Assembly: GCA_945830395.1 (NCBI GenBank)
Contig: CALZYE010000004.1
Location: 54,342-118,341, forward strand
Direction of reading: 5' to 3'
Source of the DNA: an uncultured Clostridia bacterium
GTDB lineage: Bacteria; Bacillota; Clostridia; Peptostreptococcales; Anaerovoracaceae
Length of the DNA stretch: 64,000 nt
The first letter of the stretch is position 1; every line of letters starts with the position of its first letter. Position numbers and translations under genes: made by a program. A model generated the notes under the pieces. That model was not told the origin of the DNA. It worked only from the letters and a program-made list of their open reading frames with translations, and did no database searches. This document shows, piece after piece, positions 38,356 through 48,104 of this stretch.

Positions 38356-40071
38356 ATGACTAAATTAAAAGGGAAGAAGTTTGAGATAGACGGAAAGATA
38401 TGTACACTTCTTAAACATTTAAAGGATGGAGGGAATTCCAGTGTTTGGATTGCAGAAATTGATAGTAAAAAATTTGCTGTAAAAATTTTAAATGAAGAAA
38501 GTGATAATAAGAAAGAACGCTTTAAAAAAGAAGTAGAGTTTTGTAAAAATGCCAAACATGATAATCTGATTCCAATATATTCGCATGGAGAAATCAATAA
38601 CAAACTTTGTTATGTAATGGAACTTTATGATAAAAATTTAGCGGATTTGATAGAAATTGGAATTAGCTTTGAAAAAGGTTTTAATTATATATTTCAGATT
38701 TGTAGCGCACTTGAGTTCCTTCATAACCAAAATGTAATTCATAGGGATTTGAAACCTGAAAACATTTTGGTAGAGAAAGATAAATTGGTTTTAGCAGATT
38801 TGGGAATCGCTCATTTTGAAAACTCGTCAATAACCAGTAAAGATGATTTGCTAGCAAATAGAGGATATGCTGCTCCAGAACAAAAAATAAAAGGTTTGTC
38901 AAAGGATACAACTACAGCTGTGGATATATTTTCATTAGGATTGATAATGAATGAAATTTTTACTAGCAAAAAACCAGAAGGATCTAATTTTGCTTTAATA
39001 TCAGATATATATCCTTGGTTAATCGATGTTGATGGATTAGTAGAAAGATGCACGAGACAAAATCCTGCGGAACGACCAAACATTAAGGAAGTTTCACTTG
39101 AACTAAAGCTTAAGTTTAATGAATTGAAAGATGAGATAACTTTAATTAAAGAGAATTTAGAAGAACATTTCGAGGAATTAGATTCAAGCATGGATTGTGA
39201 TAGTGAAATAAAAGAAAAAATTATTAAACAAGCATCAAACGATATTTTGACTGCAAAGTATTTTTTTGAGAATAAAACTACACAAGAACTGGAAAAATAT
39301 AATCATAATTATCATTGCAATGTACATTACAAACTTGATACAGGTTTGAGAAGAGATTACATGAAATATTTATTAAAGAAGCGATGTAAAAGGACTTTTT
39401 TGTATGAGAGCAGTGTATATAAAAATGGTTATAAGTATGTACCATTAAATTTGGATGATAATCCTGAAGATAAAAAACTTTATGAAAAATTTTCTTCTTT
39501 TCTTAAAGACAATTCTATTGTTGATGGAGAACTGCTAAAACTATTTTCTTCTTGTTGTAATTATCATTGTGAAGAGATAATTCAAGATTTAGATGAGATT
39601 CAAAAAGAGGTAGAGAATTTAGATGATGCCCCAATATTATATATTGTCATGCATATTATAAATATTAAGGATAATAATGGTGATATATCTTGCGAGAATG
39701 AAATTTTAGTAAACTGGGAAGAGAGTATATCGAATTATGATAACAATAGTATTTATATGGGACTATTAAAAAAAGATAATCGTGAAAAAGAAATAGAAAA
39801 AGTTTTGAATGCATTTATTAAAAATTATAATGCAGTTGTTACTAAGAAAGATAACGGCTTTTTGGTTAGATTTGAAAACGGGAAATTATATAACGATTTT
39901 AAAAAATATGCATTAGAACTATCAGAGCAATATTATATATTTAATGGGGATGTACTTGATTTAGTTAGAGTAGAAAAAGAATATGATGGAATCATTGAAT
40001 TAAAATTATGGAATTCATTTGATATAAAGAATACTTTAGCCAAGATTGTGGGATTTCGGAAAGATTATTAA
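38356..40071 (+). CDS. Cytoplasmic Hanks-type Ser/Thr protein kinase with ~300-aa uncharacterised C-terminal region
   Basis: KFAVKIL (lysine), VIHRDLKPENILV (HRD loop), LADLGIAHF (DLG metal site), GYAAPEQ; no TM or PASTA domain. Confidence 0.88.
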   Translation: MTKLKGKKFEIDGKICTLLKHLKDGGNSSVWIAEIDSKKFAVKILNEESDNKKERFKKEVEFCKNAKHDNLIPIYSHGEINNKLCYVMELYDKNLADLIEIGISFEKGFNYIFQICSALEFLHNQNVIHRDLKPENILVEKDKLVLADLGIAHFENSSITSKDDLLANRGYAAPEQKIKGLSKDTTTAVDIFSLGLIMNEIFTSKKPEGSNFALISDIYPWLIDVDGLVERCTRQNPAERPNIKEVSLELKLKFNELKDEITLIKENLEEHFEELDSSMDCDSEIKEKIIKQASNDILTAKYFFENKTTQELEKYNHNYHCNVHYKLDTGLRRDYMKYLLKKRCKRTFLYESSVYKNGYKYVPLNLDDNPEDKKLYEKFSSFLKDNSIVDGELLKLFSSCCNYHCEEIIQDLDEIQKEVENLDDAPILYIVMHIINIKDNNGDISCENEILVNWEESISNYDNNSIYMGLLKKDNREKEIEKVLNAFIKNYNAVVTKKDNGFLVRFENGKLYNDFKKYALELSEQYYIFNGDVLDLVRVEKEYDGIIELKLWNSFDIKNTLAKIVGFRKDY

Positions 40072-40076
40072 TTATA

Positions 40077-40139
40077 GATATGTTTCCACAGGCGCATCAT
40101 GTGGAGTGCATAGCACTTCTGTCTAAAGTAAAGGTCTAA
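40077..40139 (+). pseudogene. Second rlmD-like C-terminal remnant at the right island end
   Basis: Encodes DMFPQAHHVECIALLSKVKV*, parallel to the intact C-terminus DMFSWTGHVECIALIQRVKS*. Confidence 0.75.
40098..40114 (+). repeat. 17-bp direct repeat, right copy
   Basis: CATGTGGAGTGCATAGC, identical to 38156-38172. Confidence 0.85.
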
Positions 40140-40188
40140 AACTATATAAAAGGCTTGAAATAAAGGGATTCTATGTATAGGTGGAATA

Positions 40189-40221
40189 AAAAATAACCAC
40201 TCGTAAAGAATGGTTATTTTA
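40189..40221. terminator. Bidirectional terminator
   Basis: AAAATAACCA-CTCGTAAAGAA-TGGTTATTTT stem-loop with flanking A/T. Confidence 0.65.
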
Positions 40222-40480
40222 ACTTATCAAAAACATCAGATTTAGTAAGATGAATGGAAGAGTTGGAAGCAATTGTGTCTGCTTCATCAAGAGCATACTC
40301 AATGTCAAAGTATTCAAGTAGCCGCTTTATGGTATCCTGACCATCATAACAAGTATCGATCAGATAACCGGGTTCATTTAAAAATTCCTTTAATCCACGA
40401 TAATAAAAGTATTTCTTCTTATCTTCAATGATAGATGTAAGTAAATTTTGTATATCAGTATAAACAACATCAACAAGCAA
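40214..40480 (-). CDS. Hypothetical protein, 88 aa
   Basis: MLVDVVYTDIQNLLTSIIEDKKKYFYYRGLKEFLNEPGYLIDTCYDGQDTIKRLLEYFDIEYALDE...; not shadowing another gene. Confidence 0.45.
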   Translation of the reverse strand: MLVDVVYTDIQNLLTSIIEDKKKYFYYRGLKEFLNEPGYLIDTCYDGQDTIKRLLEYFDIEYALDEADTIASNSSIHLTKSDVFDKLK

Positions 40481-40608
40481 AAAAGTAGACAGTGAATGGC
40501 GTAATATGGTAAAATAAAATGTCTTTGCCTAAAAGGAGTGTAATATCTTTTGTCGATAAAAAAACATATATGAGGCAATGAAATTATGTTAAGAGGAGTG
40601 ATGTGTTG

Positions 40609-42654
40609 ATGAATAATCAAGTGAAAAGAAAATTTAAAAAACTAAATATTGCTTTTTTTGCTCTTATGTTTTTAATAGGTAATTTAATAGGGAGTTTTAC
40701 AACAAATACAGCCTATGCAGCCGGTAGTGCCGATAGTAATGTAACCTCTTTTACTGTTTCTCCAAAAGAGGTTGCTGATGCCGGTCAGGTAGAGGTAAAA
40801 ATAGAATTTTCAGAAGTTAATAACAGGAAACTCCAAAAAGGTGATACCATAGAACTTAATTGGACAAACGAAAGCAATCTATATTTACAAGGTTACAAGG
40901 GAAAAGTAGATATTAATGATGAGAAGTCAGGTAAAAAAATAGGAGAATTAGTAGTTGAACATGGTAAAGCAACTATTACTTTTGATGATGTGGTAGAGAA
41001 ACTTGAGGATGTTAAAGGATGGGCAAAATTTAATCTTTTGGCCAGAAATTTAGCTGATACAACGGAAGAAAGTGTTAGAACTGCGTATGTTTATGCAGGT
41101 GGCCGTAGTGAATCCGTTAATATTAAAAAATCAGCTTCAGGCAATGAATCTGTTTTCTATTATAAAACAGGTCGTAATGATGTTAACGAAACAAACCGTT
41201 TGTATTGGTGGTTGACAGTTAATTTAGGTAAAAAACATGCTGAAGAAGATGTCAAAATAGAGGATGAAATACAAGAAGGTCACGCTTTAGTGCCGGATAG
41301 TTTTGAGATTACTATCGATTATCATGACAATTACACTAAAAGAATTAAAGGAAAAAATGCTTTAAATGAATTTATAAGTCAATATCCGGGTTCAAATATT
41401 AGTGTAAACGGAAATAAAATTAAAGTATTTATTCCTAAGGAACATGTAAGTAACAATAATATTGATATTTTTTACAAAACTGAGATTACAAATTCTTCGC
41501 AAGAATGGTTTCAAAATAATTCCAAGGCATGGTATAAGGAGTGGGGTGAACCTAAAGTAGAAGGGGGAATATTTAATCATAGTGTACAAAAAGCCAATAT
41601 TTCTGCCGGTGCTATAGGTACGGTTAGAGGTGATTTAAAAGTTACAAAAACCGTTGATGGAACAGATATAGGAATCCCCGGGGTCGTCTTTGAATTAGTA
41701 AGGGCAGATGGAGGAGATATTCGAACAGGAGAAACGAAACTCATTTTAATAACTGATTCTAAGGGAATAGCATCTATTAGAGGTCTTGCAATAGGGGCTT
41801 ATAAATTGAAGGAAATTGATGCTCCTGAATGGATTGATTTTGAACCGTTAAAGGCTCCTGTAAAGGACTTTAATATAAAAGCCGATGATACAAAAGGAAT
41901 TAACTTAGGGGTGACAAATAAGAAAAAAGTTATTTCTATTAATGGTTCTAAAACATGGAATGATAATAAGAACCAGGATGGGAAAAGACCAAATGAGATA
42001 AAGATAAATCTCTTTAAGAAGGTGGGAGATGGCGAGTTAGCCAAGGTAGAAACCAAGACTATAAAAGAGGACACTGACGGAAACTGGAAGTGGAAATTTA
42101 GCAATTTAGAAGAATATGACAATAATGGTAATAAAATTACCTACAGTATCACGGAAGATGAAGTGAAAGGCTATACTTCCAAAGTGGAAGGATACAATGT
42201 AATTAATACTCATACACCGAAAAAGACGAGTGTGCAGGTAACAAAGGCTTGGAAAGATAAGAATAACCAAGACGGAAAGAGACCTGCAAGTGTAACAATC
42301 AAGTTATTGGCAGATGGAGAAGAAGTAAATGGAAAGACTTTAACTCTAACCGCTGAAAATAACTGGACAGGAAGATTTACAGACCTTGACGAATACAAGG
42401 TAGGAAAGAAGATTGAATACACTATCAAGGAAGAGCCTGTAGGAAATGGATATGTAGGCGTCATTACAGGTTCAGCAGAAGACGGCTATGTTGTTACTAA
42501 TGTAAGAAAACCGAACACACCACCGGAAAAACCAAATAAAGAATTACCAAAAACGGGAGATGGAAGCAATATATTCCTATATGCTTTATTAATGTTAACA
42601 TCAGGAGCATTACTGTCGCTTATTGGATATAGACGCAGAAAACATGCTAAGTAG
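40609..42654 (+). CDS. Cell-wall-anchored collagen-binding-type adhesin with SpaA/CnaB domains and LPKTG sorting signal
   Basis: Signal peptide; adhesin domains; VVFELVRADGG...YKLKEIDAP (SpaA-like); CnaB units GSKTWNDNKNQDGKRP and VTKAWKDKNNQDGKRP; C-terminal LPKTGDGSNIFLYALLMLTSGALLSLIGYRRRK. Confidence 0.92.
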   Translation: MNNQVKRKFKKLNIAFFALMFLIGNLIGSFTTNTAYAAGSADSNVTSFTVSPKEVADAGQVEVKIEFSEVNNRKLQKGDTIELNWTNESNLYLQGYKGKVDINDEKSGKKIGELVVEHGKATITFDDVVEKLEDVKGWAKFNLLARNLADTTEESVRTAYVYAGGRSESVNIKKSASGNESVFYYKTGRNDVNETNRLYWWLTVNLGKKHAEEDVKIEDEIQEGHALVPDSFEITIDYHDNYTKRIKGKNALNEFISQYPGSNISVNGNKIKVFIPKEHVSNNNIDIFYKTEITNSSQEWFQNNSKAWYKEWGEPKVEGGIFNHSVQKANISAGAIGTVRGDLKVTKTVDGTDIGIPGVVFELVRADGGDIRTGETKLILITDSKGIASIRGLAIGAYKLKEIDAPEWIDFEPLKAPVKDFNIKADDTKGINLGVTNKKKVISINGSKTWNDNKNQDGKRPNEIKINLFKKVGDGELAKVETKTIKEDTDGNWKWKFSNLEEYDNNGNKITYSITEDEVKGYTSKVEGYNVINTHTPKKTSVQVTKAWKDKNNQDGKRPASVTIKLLADGEEVNGKTLTLTAENNWTGRFTDLDEYKVGKKIEYTIKEEPVGNGYVGVITGSAEDGYVVTNVRKPNTPPEKPNKELPKTGDGSNIFLYALLMLTSGALLSLIGYRRRKHAK

Positions 42655-42700
42655 AATTGGTAGAAGCCAAACAAAGAAATAGAATAAATGGAGATTCAAA

Positions 42701-42749
42701 AACAGGAGGACATCTTATGCCTAAGCACAGAAGTCCTCCTGTTTTATTC
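42701..42749 (+). terminator. Rho-independent terminator after the LPKTG adhesin
   Basis: AACAGGAGGAC ... GTCCTCCTGTT followed by TTATTCT. Confidence 0.8.
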
Positions 42750-43183
42750 TCAGAAACAAAGATAGAGAGTATAAAAAAGAACACACATTTAACCTAAATT
42801 ATTATTTCGGTATATTAGGTTACTATTGTTACTATAAAATGGTACAATGAATAAAAGAAATTGTAGGGATACTTATGTGCATTACAGCGAAGTAAATTGT
42901 CGCAAAACTGACTGATGAAAGAATATAAAAAAATAAGGAAGACATTGTTACTAAGCTTGGTCTTTTTTCGGAAACTTGACTTATATTTATCTATTTTGGA
43001 TAGGTAAATTAGAAGCTTAAGAAGAAATCTGTCACAATATTCTTTGTCACTTCTATGGCAGTCATTTCGGGGTTTGTTATGATACCATATAGGGCTCAAA
43101 GAAAAATTCTTACATCATCCGTAAGTGTTATTTTAATTCGTTTCATACTAAAATTAGAATAACAAATCATGGAGGTGTCATAC

Positions 43184-43957
43184 ATGGAAACAATTTTAAG
43201 AGTAGAATCGTTAAAAAAGTATTACGGAAAAGAGCCCGGTGTAACAAAAGCTTTGGACGGCATATCTTTTCAGGTCATAAAAGGCGAGTTCTTGGGCATC
43301 ATGGGAAGCAGCGGATCAGGCAAAACCACACTTCTCAACTGTCTTGCCACAATAATTAAGCCGACTGACGGTTTGATTCAGATGCAAAATCAGGACTTGA
43401 GCAGGCTGAAAGGCGGTCAATTAGCCGATTACAGAGGGAAGGAAATCGGATATCTGTTTCAGAATTTTGAACTTTTGGATAACCTGACAGCAAAAGAGAA
43501 TATTTTGCTTCCGTTGGCTTTGCACAATGTAGATGAGAGAGAAAGCAAAAGAAGGTTGGAGCTTCTTGCAGGATATTTGGATATTTCTCAGCTTCTTAAC
43601 AAATTTCCTTCTCAGATGTCAGGCGGTCAAAGGCAGAGAGTGGCTGCTGCGCGAGCCTTGATTTTAGACCCTGAAATTGTATTTGCCGATGAACCTACCG
43701 GAGCATTGGATTCAAAAAATGCAAATACTTTGATGCAGAAGCTGTCTGCAATGAATGAAATGGAAAACACAACAATTCTTATGGTTACTCACGATTCGGT
43801 GGCGGCAAGCTTTTGCAATCGGATATTATTCATCAAGGACGGAAAATTGTTCCACGAAATAAGACGGGATTATCCGAGAGAAACCCAAGAGGATTTTTAC
43901 CGGAGAATATTGAAAGTCATGTCAACACTTGCCGGAGGTGATCTCAATGTTTTCTAA
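43184..43957 (+). CDS. ABC transporter ATP-binding protein, BceA-like
   Basis: GSSGSGKTTLLNCLATI, MSGGQRQRVAAARAL, VFADEPTGALD; RBS GGAGG before 43184. Confidence 0.92.
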   Translation: METILRVESLKKYYGKEPGVTKALDGISFQVIKGEFLGIMGSSGSGKTTLLNCLATIIKPTDGLIQMQNQDLSRLKGGQLADYRGKEIGYLFQNFELLDNLTAKENILLPLALHNVDERESKRRLELLAGYLDISQLLNKFPSQMSGGQRQRVAAARALILDPEIVFADEPTGALDSKNANTLMQKLSAMNEMENTTILMVTHDSVAASFCNRILFIKDGKLFHEIRRDYPRETQEDFYRRILKVMSTLAGGDLNVF

Positions 43958-46001
43958 GTTAGTTGAAAGAAACAGCAAGAGGGACAGAAAAAACAACGGT
44001 TTATATTTCGGTTCCATGATTATATCCATTATTGCCTTTTACATTATTCTTTCGCTATCTCACCAAGATGTTATGCTCTTCTTAAAAAAGATGGAGAGCG
44101 ATGCGGTAAACAGACTGTTTGCCATAGTTCCGATTTTTTACGGAGCAACCTTGGTAATGCTGTTCTTTTTAGTATATTTTGCAAGCAGTATGCAGATGGA
44201 AAGAAGAAAACACGAGTTCGGTATTTATCTTACGCTGGGAATGCGTAGAGGGAAGCTGTTTTCAATGCTCCTGCTGGAAGACTTCAGAAACAATATAATT
44301 GCTCTTGGGATCGGACTTCCGGTTGCTGTGGCGATTTCAGAATTAATCAGTCTGATAACAACAAAAATAGTGGGACTTGGTATTATAAGCCACAGATTCT
44401 CGCTGTCGTTTATGGCTGTATTATTTACGGTTATAGGTTTTTTAGCTGTAAAATTCGTGGCATTTATATTTTTGAGTGGAAAGACAGCGAGCAAAGAAAT
44501 CGGAGAACTTATCACATATTCTCCTGCCGGAATTAAAAAAATGCTGCCTAAGGGGATTTATGTACTTGCTTCCGTCCTTGGAATTTTGCTTCTTGCAAAG
44601 ACATATCATTATGGAATAAGCGGCGAAGCCTGGGACAGCCCGAGAAATATGGGAATTACAGTTATATTAGGAGGCATAGGAACGGTTTTGCTGTTCTTCG
44701 GAATGCGTCTTATCATAGGCGTTTTGATGAATTTCGGCAGTAAAAGAAAGCTGCATACATATAATTTCAGACAAATTCAGGAATTGGTTATCAATCGCTC
44801 CGCTGTGCTTGCCCTTTGCTCCCTTTTGATTTTCTCTGCTTTGTGTTTGTTTGGAGCAGGCGTTGCAATCTCAGTTAATAGTGCAAGTAATCGGGAGCAT
44901 GTCTTAGACTATACATTCAAGGATGAAAACCTTGAAGGAGGCAAAGGCATTGATGCGGGCAAAGTGAGAAAACAGATTGCAGAAGCAGGACTTAAGCCGT
45001 ATTTTTCGAGAATAATCGAAATTAAAATAGGAGATCCAAAGGATGAAGGTAAAGTATCCTTTGAGAATATAGCAAACGAATTGAAAGACTCAAAGGACAG
45101 CAAAAATAGAGAAATCCTGATTAACAATTTCGAGCAGTTAAGTGATTGTCAGTTGATTTCTCTTTCAGGGTATAACGAATTGAGAAAGGCTGCAAATTTA
45201 AAACCTGTAGATTTAAGGGAAGACGAAGCCTTTTTATACATGGGCAGGGATTTTTTAATCGACGAGACTTTGATGAATAATGTTGTTAAAACAAATCCTC
45301 AAATCAAAGTTATGGGAAAAATTTTGAAAATCACGGGAGATGTTCAATCATTGCCCGTTGTAACTGACCGTGAAATAACGCTTGCGGAGGCTTTGGTGGT
45401 TTCTGACAATATTTTCATGGAATATACGGGAGGCAGATATTCAAGTTATGTCAGCGGAATCTTAGCACCTGACTTTGTTAAAGAAAAAGGGTTGATGCGA
45501 GCCATCTCCGATATTAATGAGAAGCTTAATGAGACTTTACTCAAATACGAAAGTTATTTGCAGAATATGGGAAGACAGCTGTTTTTCATTATTTCCGCAA
45601 GCTATATCACAATTTATCTTGCAATTGTTTTTCTTGTAATCGCAAATACAATAATCGGCGTGCAGTTTTTAATGGGACAAAGAAAATCGTACAGACGGTA
45701 TCAAACCTTGATACATCTTGGCGCCGGTTATGAGACTCTTTGCAAATCATCGGAAAAGCAAATCAACTGGTATTTCGGCTTACCGATAGCTATCGCTCTT
45801 GTAAACAGTTTTTTCGGGGTGCAGTCGCTGTTTACGGGGATTTTGCCCTCCGGTATAAAGGTGAACATGGCGCAGGAACTTATAATTGCAGTTCTTATGA
45901 TACTGTTATTAGGGGTGTTTGAAGTCATCTACATGAGAATTGTAAAGAGAAACAGCAATAAATATTTGCTGTCATTAATGGAACCGAAAAGAGAAGAATA
46001 G
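43947..46001 (+). CDS. FtsX-family ABC permease, BceB-like
   Basis: Long multi-pass permease with large extracellular loop; GAGG before ATG 43947; overlaps the ATPase gene. Confidence 0.9.
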   Translation: MFSKLVERNSKRDRKNNGLYFGSMIISIIAFYIILSLSHQDVMLFLKKMESDAVNRLFAIVPIFYGATLVMLFFLVYFASSMQMERRKHEFGIYLTLGMRRGKLFSMLLLEDFRNNIIALGIGLPVAVAISELISLITTKIVGLGIISHRFSLSFMAVLFTVIGFLAVKFVAFIFLSGKTASKEIGELITYSPAGIKKMLPKGIYVLASVLGILLLAKTYHYGISGEAWDSPRNMGITVILGGIGTVLLFFGMRLIIGVLMNFGSKRKLHTYNFRQIQELVINRSAVLALCSLLIFSALCLFGAGVAISVNSASNREHVLDYTFKDENLEGGKGIDAGKVRKQIAEAGLKPYFSRIIEIKIGDPKDEGKVSFENIANELKDSKDSKNREILINNFEQLSDCQLISLSGYNELRKAANLKPVDLREDEAFLYMGRDFLIDETLMNNVVKTNPQIKVMGKILKITGDVQSLPVVTDREITLAEALVVSDNIFMEYTGGRYSSYVSGILAPDFVKEKGLMRAISDINEKLNETLLKYESYLQNMGRQLFFIISASYITIYLAIVFLVIANTIIGVQFLMGQRKSYRRYQTLIHLGAGYETLCKSSEKQINWYFGLPIAIALVNSFFGVQSLFTGILPSGIKVNMAQELIIAVLMILLLGVFEVIYMRIVKRNSNKYLLSLMEPKREE

Positions 46002-46068
46002 AAGAATGCGGGAAGAATGGAGAAGGCAAAAATCGGAATTTTAAAAACCATGGGAAGAAGGAACTGAT

Positions 46069-46791
46069 ATGAAGCGTATTTTGGTAATCGAAGATGAGGT
46101 TTTAGTTAGAGATGAGATTGCAATATTGCTGGAGAAAGCCGGATATCAAGTTGATAAAATAACTGATTTTAAAGAAACATCCCGGCAGATAATAAAATAT
46201 AAGACGGATTTGGTTATACTGGATTTGAACTTGCCGGGAGAAACAGGCTTTCAAATCTGCAAAAATCTGAAATCCGCATCTTCTGTGCCCATACTGATTC
46301 TTACTTCCCGTGAACAGCTAAAAGATGAAGTCTATGCCTTGAAGTTAGGGGCGGATGAGTATTTGACAAAGCCTTTCAGAAGTGAAAGGCTTTTGGCGCG
46401 TATAGAAAATCTGTTGAAACGCTATGAGGGAAGAAATAATCTGCTTGAAAAGGATAACTTCCTGCTGGACAGAAACACATACACACTCTATATCGACGGA
46501 AATTCAATTTTGCTTCCTAAGAATCAGGGAAAGCTGTTAGAAACTCTGCTGATGTCGGGCGGCAGTGTGGTGACAAAGGAAGAACTAAGCATGAAGCTAT
46601 GGAATACCTTTGAATTTATTGATGAAAATGCTCTTCAGGTGAATATCACAAGACTTAAAAAGGTGATTAGGGAAGCGGGAATTGCTCTTGAAGTTAAATC
46701 TGTAAGAGGCATAGGCTACAGGCTGAAAGGTTCGGATCTGAAAGATAAGGATGAGAATAAGGTGAATGAGGTGAGTAGGGATGAAGAATAA
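46069..46791 (+). CDS. OmpR/BceR-like response regulator
   Basis: ILVIEDEVLVRDEI...LVILDLNLPGETGF...LILTSR...GADEYLTKPF + winged-helix C-terminus. Confidence 0.93.
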   Translation: MKRILVIEDEVLVRDEIAILLEKAGYQVDKITDFKETSRQIIKYKTDLVILDLNLPGETGFQICKNLKSASSVPILILTSREQLKDEVYALKLGADEYLTKPFRSERLLARIENLLKRYEGRNNLLEKDNFLLDRNTYTLYIDGNSILLPKNQGKLLETLLMSGGSVVTKEELSMKLWNTFEFIDENALQVNITRLKKVIREAGIALEVKSVRGIGYRLKGSDLKDKDENKVNEVSRDEE

Positions 46792-47782
46792 TATAAGATA
46801 TTTAGAGGCGTACATACCCTGGCTGCTCCTTCTTCTGGCATTCGATATATTTACAGCCATATTGCTTTGGCTCTCGGATGTCAGGATATTTCAGTCCCTT
46901 TTCGTTCTTTTGATTTTAACCACAGTGATACTGTTTTCATTTATATCATTTGTGCTTGCAGGAAAAGAAAGGAAAAAAGAGGATGCATACCAAGCGTTTG
47001 TATTGAATCCAGAGAAAAATACTGAGCTGGAACTGCTGCGGTTATGCAGTAGGGCAGAAAGAGAAAGAGTCAAAGAGATAGCGGAGGCATTTTACAAAAG
47101 GCAGGCAGAGACGGAAAAGGTGAAATCCCTGTTGTCAGAATATGAGGAGTATGTTGAAATGTGGGCTCATGAGATAAAATCACCTCTTTCACTTCTTTCT
47201 CTGGTTTTGAAAAATCAAAATGAAAACCTGTCGAAAATCACCGCATTTAAATTGGACTATGCAAAAAGTCAGATTCAGGAAAATGTATCGCAGATTTTAT
47301 TCTATTACAGGGTGAAAAGCGATAAAAAGGACTTTCTATTTGAAGATATTGATTTGCGGGAGAGCATATATGAGGTTTTGGAGAATTTTAGGCCTTTGCT
47401 GGAAGAAAAGAATTTCAAAGTAAAGAAAGATGATATATGTGGAACAATCTATACAGATTACCGCAGCTTAGAATTTATAATTTCTCAAATAATTGCAAAT
47501 GCAGTTAAATACAGCACAGAAAATCCTATGCTCAGCATTTCAACGGGAAAGGACGGCAATCGGAGAGTACTTGCAATCAGGGATAACGGCTGCGGGGTCA
47601 AGGCTTGCGATCTTCCCCATGTGTTTGAAAAGGGATTTACCGGAGACTCCGGAGATACGAGAAAAAAGTCGACGGGCATGGGGCTGTACCTCGTAAAGCA
47701 GTTGGCAGATCCTCTTAAAATAGATATTGAGGTGAAGTCTGAATTTATGAACGGATTTGAGATTTTGTTGAAATTTGTCTAA
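46781..47782 (+). CDS. BceS-like intramembrane-sensing histidine kinase
   Basis: Two TMs with a short loop; EMWAHEIKSPLSLLSL (H box); IANAVKYS (N box); DNGCGVKACDLPHVFEKGFTG; GMGLYLVKQL. Confidence 0.93.
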   Translation: MKNNIRYLEAYIPWLLLLLAFDIFTAILLWLSDVRIFQSLFVLLILTTVILFSFISFVLAGKERKKEDAYQAFVLNPEKNTELELLRLCSRAERERVKEIAEAFYKRQAETEKVKSLLSEYEEYVEMWAHEIKSPLSLLSLVLKNQNENLSKITAFKLDYAKSQIQENVSQILFYYRVKSDKKDFLFEDIDLRESIYEVLENFRPLLEEKNFKVKKDDICGTIYTDYRSLEFIISQIIANAVKYSTENPMLSISTGKDGNRRVLAIRDNGCGVKACDLPHVFEKGFTGDSGDTRKKSTGMGLYLVKQLADPLKIDIEVKSEFMNGFEILLKFV

Positions 47783-48104
47783 ACGAAGATTCCGTGCCAC
47801 ACTGTGGAAAATCTTTTTAATATGCAATTCTTAAGGTTATGAGAGATACTCATTTTTGATACCTATTTTTTCACGATTTATTGTATCAGAGTATTTCTTT
47901 TTTTGTTTATTTCTGCAATATATGTCTTATAAGCTTATAAAAATCACAATTCTGTAAATAAATGTAGACTTTTATAAACATCTGTGTTATATTGAACTTG
48001 ACTGTATTTGAGGAGAATCTTTTTCTGTAAATCAAGGTCTGCTTTGTTTTACAGGTAGAAAAACGAAACCGTTATTAAAAAGAGTGAGGAGGAGAAGGAA
48101 TTCT

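Larger units (their letters stand above)
38156..40114 (+). mobile_element. Putative small integrated island in the rlmD 3' end carrying a Ser/Thr kinase; no recombinase present
   Basis: Flanked by a 17-bp perfect direct repeat, each copy inside an rlmD-type C-terminal coding stretch; interior is markedly more AT-rich than flanking genes. Confidence 0.6.

Noticed and set aside
42750-43160. Possible gene remnant upstream of the BceAB-like module
   Set aside because: Only short fragments such as TSMAVISGFVMIPYRAQ are readable; too weak to call.
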